A stretch of 64,000 nt of DNA from Lineus longissimus (taxonomy: Eukaryota > Nemertea > Pilidiophora > Heteronemertea > Lineidae), in assembly GCF_910592395.1 (NCBI RefSeq), contig NC_088315.1, forward strand, positions 4,590,501 to 4,654,500, read 5' to 3'. The position numbers were made by a program, and so were the translations under genes. The notes beneath the pieces were generated by a model. It did no database searches. It was given only the letters and a program-made list of their open reading frames with translations, and was not told the origin of the DNA. Positions 23,781-36,300 of the stretch are shown here, one piece after another (position 1 is the stretch's first letter; each line of letters begins with the position of its first letter).

Positions 23781-26093
23781 ATGGCCAATCGGTTCTTAAT
23801 CACAGTGCTTGCACTGGCCATGTTACACATCGCCTTAGCCAGACCTACAGGTAAAGTCAAGTTTTCTTTATTGTTTTATTAGAACCAGAGAGGTGCAAGG
23901 CATTCCCTCAAGTTTTCAAGTCAAACTTTCCTTTTACGCAATATTTCTTCAACCTAGTATGACCATTATGATAGAGACTTAGCTTCGGACATGGGTGCAG
24001 AGCGCAAATATATATTTTCAATATCAAACGCAAGTCATTAGGGGCACAAATCGATCCTATTTAAATGTAGCATGTCACGCATTTGCGTTTTTGATTGGGT
24101 GTGTCGGCCGTATCCATGGCAGCAAATGGCCTACCTGGAGCGCATTTCATTGATAAGTCGAAATAAATAGCATGCATAATATTCTTAAAGTTCCTATTTG
24201 ATATCTCCAACGTTTACCCAAATGCTAACACTGCGCGGTAGAAATATATGTCATAGAGTGTCGCGGGGAGAAAGGGTTATGCGCTTTTCATCTTTAAGGT
24301 ATTGAAGGCATTGGGTCTCTAAACCCATATCTTAATTTCCTCACAACGGGAAGAAGACGTTTACCAGGGGACATTTAGAATTCTTAGAACGGTGATATAC
24401 AAGATTTCATGTTACATAGTGTCATTGTAATTGTGCTGGGCTGCGAGTACGCCCCTTATCTAATTTTTGTAAAATATCCGACTTCGGACAAAAAAGTTAT
24501 TTTGTGGCATAAGTGACACATATGTATTAGTTCTCGGCGATCGGTTTTTTTAATCACGTTTCTGGTCGTTTGATTTTTCTGTCCTTGCATGAAGAAAAAA
24601 ATGAGATAACGGATGTTTTGAAACATATGCTGTCAGACCTACTCTACCGAAATGCATACAACTGTTACCTTGCGAACTGCACATTACCAATTTTGCGAAC
24701 TTCATTTTACCGTATTACTTGTGTATGATCCATTTTACCTTATCTGTACGTCTATTTGCCATTGCCGGTGAAGGCCTACCGACCCCTATATGGAAGCTGC
24801 TTCATAGGGTCGATTTTTGAAAGATTTGCCCTGATAACCCTTTGAAAAGACTGTAGGACAATCGGATTTTAGGCCTAGGTGCGAGCAGGCTTTGTTTGAA
24901 GACAATAGAGCGTGTATTGGGCTATAGGCCTGAATCCTTTTTACTGCGAGGTGAGTGGCATAATAACGTGAAGGCAATAGAGCGTGTATTGGGCTATAGG
25001 CCTGAATCCTTTTTAATTTACTGCAAGGTGGGTGGCATAATAACGTGAAGGCAATAGAGCGTGTATTGGGCTATAGGCCTGAATCCTTTTTAATTTACTG
25101 CAAGGTGGGTGGCATAATAACGTGAAGGCAATAGAGCGTGTATTGGGCTATAGGCCTGAATCCTTTTTAATTTACTGCAAGGTGGGTGGCATAATAACGT
25201 GAAGGCAATAGAGCGTGTATTGGGCTATAGGCCTGAATCCTTTTTACTGCGAGGTGGGTGGCATAATAACGTGAAGGCAATAGAGCGTGTATTGGGTTAT
25301 AGGCCTGAATCCTTTTTACTGCGAGGTGGGTGGCATAATAACGTGAAGGCAATAGAGCGTGTATTGGGCTATAGGCCTGAATTCTTTTGACTGCGAGGTG
25401 GGTGGCATAATAACGTGAGGACAATAGAGCTGGTATTGTGCTATAGGCCTGAATCCTTTTGACTGCGAGGTGAGTGGCATAATAACGTGAGGACAATAGA
25501 GCTGGTATTGTGCTATAGGCCTGAATTCTTTTTACTGCGAGGTGGGTGGCATAATAATAATGTGAGGACAATAGAGCTGGTATTGTGATATAGGGCTGAA
25601 TTCTTTTTACTGCGAGGTGGGTGGCAAAATAACGTGAAGACAATAGAGCTGGTATTGTGCTATAGGCCTGAATTCTTTTTACTGCGAGGTGGGTGGCATA
25701 ATAATAATGTGAGGACAATAGAGCTGGTATTGTGATATAGGGCTGAATTCTTTTTACTGCGAGGTGAGGGGTAAAATAACGTAATGATCAATATTCAGAT
25801 ACGTGTAACATTTTTCTGTCTTGAGCTCAAAGTTCCTCTCCGCCACACCAAAAGAACTGTCCCCAGAAAGGCTTCGGAAACTTATTAGAAGCGTATCATT
25901 CCTGACAGGTAAGATTGTGTTGTTACACGAGTCGGAGCATAGATATGGTGGATATGAAAAGATAAGGTCAGTCACATACACGGGGTACGTGTTCATTGTC
26001 TCTACTGGAGACTCAGGGAAACTGAAGTACACAATACAGTACTGCAGTTACATGTTTTACGCATATCGCTGGAACTGCACTTGCCGAGATTAA
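23781..26093 (+). CDS. Candidate small secreted protein, signal exon plus terminal exon
   Basis: Exon 1 (23781-23850) encodes MANRFLITVLALAMLHIALA, a textbook signal peptide, then RPT and a GTAAAG donor in phase 1. About 2 kb downstream, after gaactgtccccag, an open stretch 25867-26093 is in the matching phase and encodes RLRKLIRSVSFLTGKI onward to YRWNCTCRD-stop, basic and with three cysteines near the end. AATAAA follows about 70 bases after the stop. The sum would be 98 residues. The signal exon is better supported than its partner; other acceptors at 25826 or 25833 do not match phase, and further exons could exist. The VNTR would sit inside the intron. The family is unknown. Confidence 0.38.
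24752..25795. mobile_element. Dispersed element, copy 2, expanded by an internal VNTR
   Basis: The left part (24752-24900) matches copies 1 and 3. The right part, which is single-copy in those elements, is here multiplied in tandem. The right end (gaggtgaggggtaaaataacgtaatgat) again matches the other copies. Confidence 0.75.
24899..25790. repeat. VNTR of 72/75/77-bp units, 12 copies
   Basis: The landmark caatagag falls at 24903, 24975, 25052, 25129, 25206, 25278, 25350, 25422, 25494, 25569, 25641 and 25716. The basic unit is 72 bp. Three consecutive units are 77 bp through an inserted aattt, and two are 75 bp through an extra taa. The first units read 'gcgtgtattgggctatagg' and the later ones 'gctggtattgtgctatagg', so the array is a left and a right sub-family. 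Reverse frames are open by repetition only. Confidence 0.93.
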
Positions 26094-26107
26094 TCTTTTT
26101 TAGTAGT

Positions 26108-26147
26108 GATTGTTTTAACAATCAACATTAACTTAAAAGTTAATGTT
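26108..26147 (+). repeat. Two adjacent small hairpins in a 3' flank
   Basis: gattgtt/aacaatc and aacattaac/gttaatgtt form back-to-back stem-loops just after the stop at 26093 and before AATAAA at about 26165. They may be 3' UTR structures if the candidate gene is real. Confidence 0.5.
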
Positions 26148-26163
26148 GCCCTTGATTTCACAC

Positions 26164-26170
26164 TAATAAA
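26164..26170 (+). terminator. Candidate polyadenylation signal AATAAA
   Basis: AATAAA lies about 70 bases downstream of the stop codon of the candidate secreted protein ending at 26093. Confidence 0.4.
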
Positions 26171-26174
26171 TGCA

Positions 26175-29100
26175 TTTCTTCTACTGTATCAACAACCTGT
26201 CATTTGAAACCCAATCAGTCACTTCCCATGAAATGCGCGTTGATTTAATCTACTTTGGAGACAACACTATGCAGCGGTTGTGTTACGGTAAGCGCGCGAG
26301 TCTTTCGCCTTATTGAAAACTTACCCTTTCCGAGAGCTGAATTTGAGGGTACATGTATTTTCGGTGTTATTGTCCAATCAAAAGTGCATCCCAGCGCGTG
26401 TGCTCATCTGCGGTAGGCAAATCATGAAGTTCTTTGGGGTTCCGTTTCGATAAATTTTCCCTTCGGAAATTATCTTATCGTGGTTGGAGACCTTTTCAAC
26501 AGCCTTACACAATTTTTCAACACGCAGATACATGCAAAAAAGATCACCCGTTAATGATTTAAGACTCAAATAGAAACACCCCGGCCTTGACTATACGCGC
26601 GGTAAATCGGGAAGATGGATAATAGAACTAATAGAATGAATAAAATAGAGATGGCTGAGCAGAATGAATAGAAAGCTGCGGGAAATGGAAGCTGTCGTAT
26701 TCGTAAACAGGACAATTTCAACCTTTTAATTGACAAGGTGTTTGTCTGACACGAACATTTGTCTCTTAGAACCCAACGACTGGAAGGCAATCCCGAATAT
26801 ATATCCGGTGCTTTCCATTCAACAACAAGTACTTTATCTTTTAAAACTCTAACTCTAACTAACATATATCGTACATTACAAGCCCTTATCAAACGGGGCT
26901 ATAGGCCGACGCTAGGGGTAAAATTTGTCTTTATGTGACTATGTACAATTTAAGGGACTGGGTCGTTTTTAATTTAGTCGTAGATATCCATCGTGAAAGG
27001 TTTCGATGTACTGTTAGATGGCGAGGCCCCTCTCGGAAACTTCGTTAACTTAAACTGAACCACCTTCGTAACTCCTGCCTGTAGAGTCTCTTTAAGAACA
27101 TCATATAAATACATATTTAATCATCCTAGATTGTGACACTGTCTCTTGGGAATCTTACAATCAGCCATTTTAATGACGTTTAGTTAGAGTAACCGAATCC
27201 GGAGTTCCATACATGTACACGTGCTTGCCGTTCGCGAGAAAACAGCCAGGTACACTCGTATTGAATATTAACATTGATCTGTTGCAATTAAGCGATAAAC
27301 TGTACGTTCCGTTGTGGTAGTATCCCTTGGGGTATGTTTATAAGCGTCTCTAAGATAGAATACAGTAAAAAGGATTTGTATTGAGACGAAACGCGGCCAA
27401 AAGTACAATGTATTTACTTTCATATATATATATTTTTTTTTAATATTCGTAACTCTAAGATTAATATAATATAGACTCGCTTAGCATTTATTTTTTTCGA
27501 TCAGTTTCTTGCGATTCAAGCTCAATCTGGGACATTGTGTACATTGATGATAGACACCCATTGGTTTATCAAGAAGTGGCGTGGTATGCAAAACTTGCCA
27601 GGATTTTTCTTTTTTTGAGGGGGGGGGCTGATTTATACTCGGTCATTCACATATAGGTGCGCAGCGCAAAACACGCAAGTATGGGAAATTTAAAACATTT
27701 CAGGCTAAGAGGCAACTCATGAAGGAAGGTATTTCAGGGCGACATCGCCGGAAGTCAAGTGCGGTTTGTCGGGAAATGGACCGCAGTCTCAATAACGCCC
27801 GATCGCTAATGTGAATCACAACGACATAATTGTTTCGATATTCGTGGATCGTGTCTCGGAACAGCCGGTGTCAGACTGGTGCTGGTGGAGTGGGTATCAG
27901 TGATTTATTGCGATACTGGAGCCGTCGAAACGGCGATAAATTTCCATCTTAGTTCAGCGGCTATGTGGTCCCATGTGTTGGCTGGTTCAATTCCCAAGCA
28001 TCATGATAAACAGACGAAATTGTTCACATACATATTAAAGGACTTAATAATTATTACGCCTTACGATACTTAATTGTTTTTTTTTAAACTATACAAGTAA
28101 ACAAGTGTATAAATCTTCCTTCATCAGATTTGTTTGTATGAAACGGTGAATTAGGCGCCTGAAATCTCTGCTCTGCGACAATAAGAGTCCTGGTGAGTTT
28201 GTAAAACTTGAATTAATGAGGAACATAATTTGCCTTAATTGGTGATGTATCCTGTTGCAGTTGTTGACAAAGAAGGAGTTGAATTGCTAATTAAAATTGC
28301 TTACAAGTAGCCTACATCAGTCCCAGACTCTACTGAACAACAGGGACAATTATGATATTTTATTATTAAGCATTCAGCCCACACGACTTGTGTGGCTCTT
28401 CATTAGTCTTAGTACAAACAACCATCTTTTCTGTTGAATCGAGACACGCCTGCAAATAACACCTTTCCAAAAATGCGCAACCTCATTTCTAGACAAACCA
28501 AGATGATACCATCAGAAGGCTTTTCTATCGATAATAATAAGAGATCGCCTACAAAGATATGGGATTGTGCTACATGTGTACGTTTTAAATATCATGTCAT
28601 GCAGTGAAACCGTTTTGTAGGATAAGAAAAAGAAATCATCTGATAACATAAAGACTAATGGCTTCTGATACTCACAGCGCTGTTCGATACTCTATCAATC
28701 CATATGTTGCATTTTCAAGTTATCGGTGGTCACCGGGGCCCTTAGCGTCCCTCATGTATAGCAAGATTAAGAAATAACTGTCATTTTCATTCTAACATTA
28801 CTGAAGATATGTAGGTCGTGAAATAACAACGCGATTGGGTTGTGACCACAATGGATTAAAACATTTTGGAATCAGTCCGGACTGGTTTATTGAAAAAATC
28901 AAGCCAGTTTTAGCTGACCCATAAAGGGAAACTATAGGCAGCAGCCATGATAAGCAGGTATAGGCAAGATAAAGATACACGAAATCGCCAATTTAGGGTG
29001 TCTCCTATACATGCCATACCAGTCGCTACGAGTGTCGCTACATGTGTCGTATCGTGTCGGTGTCTATCTAATAAATTTACCTCATGGACTGACCATCGAA

Positions 29101-30079
29101 AATACCTCCTCCACTCAATCGATTATCACTGAACTCACCGTAAGCAAACAACAAAGTTATCACTCCAGCAATAAATCAATGATCGATCTTGACCAACCGC
29201 TATATTCGAGTGCCATCGTTCGCGCGCTCCGACATTTGCACTTCATTGCTCCTCGCACCCAGTTGTCTTTCTCGCTTCAGTGCGCGCCACGGTCCCGCCC
29301 GAGGCCGTGGTGGAGTTGATATTGGCGACGCATAGTCTCGTCGTCATGCCTGAAGCACGTTACTATTTTGTCTGGTGCCAGTTCGTCGCATCTTGAGAGT
29401 GACCGCCTGGGTCAAGGTCTCGCCAGGCCAGGTGGTGTCCTGGCCGCTTTGTCAAAAAACTATATGCGGTGATGCTTTCAATCAACACTTGGAGACGAAA
29501 AAACACAAATATCATGTCATAATCACTTACTTGTCTTTGCATTGGGATCACTCTGCTAAAGGTGTCTGAGCTCACTGTTGAAGTTGCAGTGTTGTTGTTA
29601 AAGGGGTACACCGTGTGCAATCGTAAAAAGAAATGTAGTTATACAAAATGCCGTAGTGAAGTTGTTATGCATACGAATATGCTGCAACTTGTATATCTGT
29701 GTACACAACGATATTGTTTAAATCTATGTTCAGTACATATTTACACAAACATCCACCGTTCTTTAGTCTCTAACCACTGTTACCAATGGCTGGATAATAT
29801 TTCCATGGTATCTCGTTTTAAGCCTGCGTTTTAGATCCCGAGTCAACGGAAAATGAAGAAAGGAATGGCGATTCCTATTCCCAACCAGATTAGCTTTATC
29901 CTTCATGATGTTTGACGACGTCTGCCACCGTGGATTCAGATACCTATATTTCCTCCATCAACCTGAATCCTCTTCTTTGAACATGCTACTTGGTTGATTG
30001 TATTGACCCCCTTGAAATGATAGACCGCTGTAGTTCATTGGGAGGGCACAGCTATACGGTTTCAAAGAATTCGAAAATT
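26175..30079. other. Intergenic, nothing recognised
   Basis: Simple runs occur at about 27421-27442 (TA then T) and about 27617-27626 (G). No exon, RNA gene or transposon recognised. Confidence 0.4.
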
Positions 30080-30398
30080 GACCTGTAGCAAACTTCATAG
30101 GTAATCATACGCATGTGAAGCCCGCTTTTGAGTGAGATTTTCTATCTTTTTTCGACTTGCAATTTATCTTTGAACGGCTCATTTGAAATTTTAAATAACT
30201 TCCATATCGATTTGGCTAACACTGAAACTGATTTCAGTGTTAGCCAAATCGACCTGTAGCAAACTTCAGAGGTAATCATACGCATGTGAAGCCCGCTTTT
30301 GAGTGAGATTTTCGATCTTTTTTCGACTTGCAATTTATCTTTGAACGGCTCATTTGAAATTTTAAATAACTTCCATATCGATTTGGCTAACACTGAAC
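30080..30398. repeat. 171-bp tandem duplication with a palindromic junction
   Basis: Copy 1 (30080-30250) and copy 2 (30251-about 30398) differ at only a few positions (for example cataggt/cagaggt and ttttct/ttttcg). Copy 1 ends in a perfect 20-bp inverted repeat, arms 30208-30227 and 30232-30251, around the loop ctga. Copy 2 has only the left arm. Confidence 0.93.
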
Positions 30399-30399
30399 C

Positions 30400-33300
30400 T
30401 GATTTCCAACGGCAAAGCTACCAATCCGTTGGTGATCAGGTAACAAATAAGAAGTGGATTGGGGCCTTCAGATGGTTTGTTGAACATTTGTATCTCCTCG
30501 AAATTGAACTAGGACTAAATAAACAGTTTCTCCCCAAAAATAGGGACTGTAAGTGCAGATCAGTAAAACACTCGCAGTCACTTTGTGTTTAGATTGCTGA
30601 GGGCCAACGGCAAAGAAACCCTTGTTTCCAAAATACTTTAAGAAATGCCTATGAGAAGTGTATAGACGTGGATCACTAAGGCCTTCAAACATTCTACGAC
30701 TATTCAGTGGTATTCTATCGTTTTAAAAGACATCTCTCAGTAGATTCTCCGTTGTATTGCAAATAATTCTGAGCCTGGAGTCCTGTTATTTCTTGATAGA
30801 TATCTTGAGGTGCGAATAATTTGTTATTCCTTTGCAAGAGCAGGTGTGATTTCGCCCGACCTTCGGGTGAATTTTTATTTCTCTACGTTTTATTTTTATT
30901 GATGCAACGTGCGAACTTGTTTTTAAAAATGTTTTTGAATCTGGGTAGAGTACCAGTTGGCCAGATATCCTTCATTTTTATCGCGAACATCGCTACAGGA
31001 ACACTATACTTGGTCAATGAAACTTAACCCGTTTCGGTACGTCTGTTTCACATGCCTATACGTAAGATACATGTACGTCGTTTGTACAGGCGTTCCTCAC
31101 CGGCTAAGTTTTTTGTAGCGTCGACACAATATGTTCGTCGACTTCCAGTGCAACTTCGGTCATTGTACTGTACGATTGTATTACTTGCTTAATTTATTGA
31201 ATTTGTTGAATTTTTCACTTTTTATTTCAACTTTTAGTTCTCACTCCATTTCTGGTGCTTTCATGAATTTTGCAAGCCCAATAGCTGAATTCCCTCGGAT
31301 AGGCGATCTTCCCCTTCTCCAGTATAGGCCAACAGTGATTTCCTAACGTGTCTCACTAACAGTTGAACATGCATATTCAAGCCGTGAGAATGATATAATG
31401 ACACAGTATTCAAATGTTAATTATACAATGGCAACCCACCTGAATAATTCAGAAGATTGAGCCAGACAGTAGTTTCCGTCATGTTAACTTTAGATAATAC
31501 TCTCGTTTTCTTCTCTTTATTATATCAGTTGTGTCTCTGGCATCTGCAAGTAAGCCACTACAGCACACCCATGAAACAATGAGTCTCCCTCATTTCAGAT
31601 GTGGGTCAACGGAGATGCAGATCTCGGTGTGCTCTCAGCGCACAAGGTTGCACCGTGCCAAATTGTCATGAAACGACTTCCTTGATTTTTGGTGAACATT
31701 TGAGAATTTAAATTTCTATACTTTTTGTTATAATTTCAAGACTATTCTTTGCCCCAAAAATACATTTTTAACCATTTTGTGAGAAAAAAAAATTTTGAAA
31801 AAATTTGACCGGTGTAATGTTTTTGAGTGTTTCTATTTTTGAGTGTTTCCCCTCATTGTTTGGGAACGCTAAAAGATAGATTGACAAGTTTTTCTGTGTT
31901 TCCCCCTATTGAAAAGTCATGGTCTCTCTAGCTGCCTATTGTTTGGAAACACTGACACATGGGAAACAACCACAGATGTTACACCGGCCATAAAATTTTG
32001 AAAATCATTTTACCCCACGTGACTGTGAATGATGTGGCAGATTTGCCACGGACTACTGAGGTATAACTGATCTTCTCTGAGCAATCCTATATCGCGATTC
32101 TACTAAAAGGGTAAATGTCAATTAGGCCCACTAGTATAAGATGATTAACCAACTGCAACGTTTGATTTGTCAAATAAAGGAGGTGTACGGGTAAAATAAT
32201 GGTATCTTCATGCGTCAGTTCTTTCTGCAAGGGTCATTTCGACTATTGGAACTATCTATGTTACTAGCATTCTTATATTTGACATTTTTTCGCCAGAAAG
32301 TAATGTTATTAGTCAAGATACTGGTGCCAACCCTCTATGCAATTAATCCGATCCCGTTCCCACTTAGCTAGCTATACTGAGGTAAATGTCTCTGTTGGAG
32401 TCTGTAAGAAATAAAATTGTAGAGTCAAGATGGTGCCAGGAAGAGGTCAGTGCTGCAACTGATCCGACAACTATTGAAGTGCGTCCGCTGCTCATTACCA
32501 CACTCTCCTTCTTCGTCACTTGAACCTTCTTTATTGAGCCAAAGAGAATAACGTCAATGTTAACTAATCTGTCGGATCATGCTGCAATGAGAGCGATACC
32601 TTCATTCCTTTAAGCTATTGTACGATGGTAATTTATTGCCAGCAGTTAAAAGAAAATCGCCCTGATTCGTCGCGACACTTACACCGCCTTTATCTTTCAA
32701 AGGCGGCGATATTATATGCCGAAACGATGCGAATCACTCCCTTTGTGAAATTGTGGTGGTTATCGCTGAACAGGCTAAGATGGTAGAAACTTTAGATGGG
32801 CTTTATTTGCCCCATTTGTCATGCGCGTACGAAACCTGTTCCCTGTGTAAATATTATGACGCACATCAGTAAATTTTTGTTACACTACTGTAATATTTTT
32901 TTTTGATACACTAATTGGTGATATAGCACTAGTTCCCATGGGCGGTTACTGTGACCCGTCGCAACCGAGCCCGAACATCCCACGAAAGGAAAAACTGATT
33001 ACTCGTCATCTGCAATATTACGCCGTGGGCCAAAACGAAAAAGGGGCTGAGTTTTAGAATTCGTGACAACTCTGATATGTATTTGATATACATGTCAGAG
33101 CATTTTTATCGTGATACGTAAGATGCCCTCTTAAAACTACATAGCACTAAAGTTCCCAGAAAATCAAAAATTGAAGAAAAATGTTAGTTCATGAGCTCCC
33201 TCCTAGGTGGCAGGACTGAATGAAGCAGGTTTGGCCACCTAGGATTAAAATGATGACCGAAAATAACTGACTATTCTCGTGATTAAAGTCTGTATATCCG

Positions 33301-36300
33301 GTTAACATGCAACTTTATTTGTGGGAACTTTGTCTAACTAATTATGTCATTTTTATCACCGTATTCATCATTATAAAAGCCTTTTGATTTGCCCCCGAAA
33401 TGCCAGCTTTTGGCTATGGCCCCCGGCCTATAACGCCTGTTGCGTCTTCGCATCTACGTCTTTTTGCAGAGCAATATGAAATCGCTTTAAATTGTAAGGC
33501 TAACTAGAAAGCGTCTGAAAATTTTCACCGGATATTTTGTGCCGATTTTCTATTGGATAAAAAACAAAAACAAAACAAGGTTTGAACAAGTAGAAAGCCT
33601 CCTGTTTTCTCCGGCTCTAAAATCTAATATTATCTATTTGTGGTTTTGTAATTATTTTCTAAAAATGAACACAATGCTGGTAATGGTTTAAAATGAGAAC
33701 AATGAGAGATATTGCAATAAGACTGCGCGAATGTTCGAAAAGTAATTGACCGCCGGCGATCAGTGAAAGGGTAAGTTTTTGGTTTACTATGATTCTTAGT
33801 ATCTCTCTTTCATTTAATTAAATCGTCCCTTAAGGTAAAAACTAGGAAAAAGTCCGAGGAAAGTGTATGGAAAAGAAAGCATTGTTTGGCAGCGTGATAA
33901 TGTGGATTAGAAAGACTGCCTGTAACCTTTGTTATTGCCAGTGTCAAGTTTGCATTAAGGTGGCTTGCAAATGTTCCTCTATTGTCAATAGAAAAGGTAA
34001 CGCAGTGACATAAAAGGAATACACTTTATGTCTTTACAAATATCCAAATGGAACGCAACTAGATCCATCAGTTTGTATTCAAAGTTAGTCCAAATATACC
34101 GGTATACTAACAACTGAGGACAATCTACGTCGTCTTACTGTCTTTCCACACAACAATCCTTCTTCAAACTCAGGCGCAATATGCCCCTGGTAGGGCCTAC
34201 TAAACTAGTTTGCTTTTCAAACCGTTATTCTAGCAAGAATTTCTTTTGTATTAAAAAACACCAATATTTGATGTTCTATGAAGTTATGTGGATATACCGG
34301 GTATAAAGACTGCACTCATTCTGTGAAGCGCTTTGAGCGTTGGCGTCAGTATTGTCATTTTTGCATTATTTGACACATTTTGTTTTCATTCAAATTTCGT
34401 ATATATTTATGTTGTACCTAATTGAATATTGCCCATGCACCAATCAACCTGGAAAATGTACAATATTGTATTTCTTCCAAAAGAAAACTATTATATCAAA
34501 TTCTCAATTTCATCATACCGCAAGGAAAAAAAGAATTTCTATTTTTTAAGGATTTATTTTCTGCAACAATTTTTAAAGAAGTTCACACCTGTTGTTTGGG
34601 GTCGATTCAAAATTAATTTCTAAATGGATGAGATGCGATAAAAAAAAATCGTATCAGACTATGAAATATTGGAAATTATTTGTCTGGTGAAAATATTATT
34701 TGTTCTCTCAAATTCTTAGAACCCACAGTGTGCCAACCCTTCGTACATGTATTTTCATCACTTCCGTATTAGTATGGTTTTTGATTACATGTACATGAAT
34801 CATGGGGATTTCTTGCATTTTAGTGTGTGTTGGGGACATAATGTTCCTAATTCGTGGTATTTTCCTTGAAATGTGTCGATTCTGACCTCTACCATCAATA
34901 AAATCCCCTTCCTCCGCTCCGACTTACAGAAAAGGATCGCACGAAAATCAGTTTTTTTCACCTTTTAATACCTGGCCCAACCGTTTCATGTAATTGTGAC
35001 CTTCATAAACATAAATATCGCGGAACATTTGTATTGGTCGCAACTATCAGCTTGATGTAACGGAGCAACTGAATGAAAAACGCGCTGTTATGCGACGAGA
35101 CGCCATACTATATCGAATACCAATATTTACAAAATTTGTCTGGTTCTCCGATACTTGTTCCACGTTCCTCCTCGCACCTGGAACGGTGATGGCACCAAGG
35201 ATGCTCATTATCTACTTGTAATTCCTTATACAGCACACTTTTCCTTATGCAACGCTTGGTATTATCAAGAGATTACGCCGTTTAAATGTAATTCCCCAGG
35301 CAAACATGAGGATGTCTCAACCGTTAGAAATGCTCTGCTTTGGCCCAGCCTTATGTGTGATTAAACGATTTAACTAATAACCGTTAGAAATGGTCGTTAC
35401 ACGAGTAAACACAGCGGTTATAGATAAATCCAATCGTGTCGCAGCTGGCCCCCGAATCTCCCGTGAAACCAAAACCCCCCACGAGCCAAAGGCTGATTAC
35501 GGAGAAGAGTATGATTTTGTAAACGATGAGCATTAAGATGTTGATTGTGTTTAAAAGCTACTGTGTTAGTCCCTAGGCAACAACCACCGTAAAATACTTT
35601 CAGTTGTCAATGAATTTATCCAACTTGCCTAAAAGAATAACCTCTTCTTGACATTTTTTTACTGATAACATTTATCCTCGGGTACAACGACGACTATACT
35701 AGCAGCTTGGTGTACTTATCAGCCCAACTGTTGATGTTTTACTATTCTTTATTGCCACTGTCTAATAAACATTCCCGCCTTCTTGGTAATTTTTTTAGCA
35801 CAAGTCCCCTGGCTTCCCCCGAAACCCGTACAACACAACGACCGTGATTTAAAAGAAAACTTCGTTCAACTTTGGTACGAACAATGTTGGGGACGTACTT
35901 TGAAATTCTACTGTAGTTTCCTCTCTTTCCCTCTCTGCTTTGAATCCAGGCTGAGGTGTTCTAAAATAGTCTTTAGCTTTCAAGTTCGATGGACCGGTCA
36001 ATCCCAGACATTTGACGCCAAAATAACAAGAGGAAATAACCAATAAAGCCTCATGCCTTGTCTATAGCCCTACACCTGTGTTTTCCACCCCGATCCGTCA
36101 TAATTACGGCGTGGACAGCCTGTAGCAGCTATAGCGGAAGCTGCTGATCAACCGGGGCTGTGCTTCAGCTGACTCTAAATCACCTACGTGATGTATTACT
36201 CCGAGATCAGCGCACAGCAAATGTCACAATCGGTATGACACTGATGATACACATACTGACCCTTTTGATATCTCTGTGCTGACAATAAATACGAATACCT

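Noticed and set aside
25167-25718. 183-codon reverse open frame made of ATHLAVKRIQAYS repeats
   Set aside because: It is a by-product of the 72-bp VNTR; the frame breaks where unit length is 77 bp, and no signal or start context is present.
24899-25790. CRISPR-like look of regularly spaced repeats
   Set aside because: Whole units are repeated with no unique spacers, and the genome is eukaryotic; it is a minisatellite.
31600-32000. Cluster of gtgtttcc and ggaaacac words
   Set aside because: Short and irregular; not a convincing inverted repeat or element on inspection.
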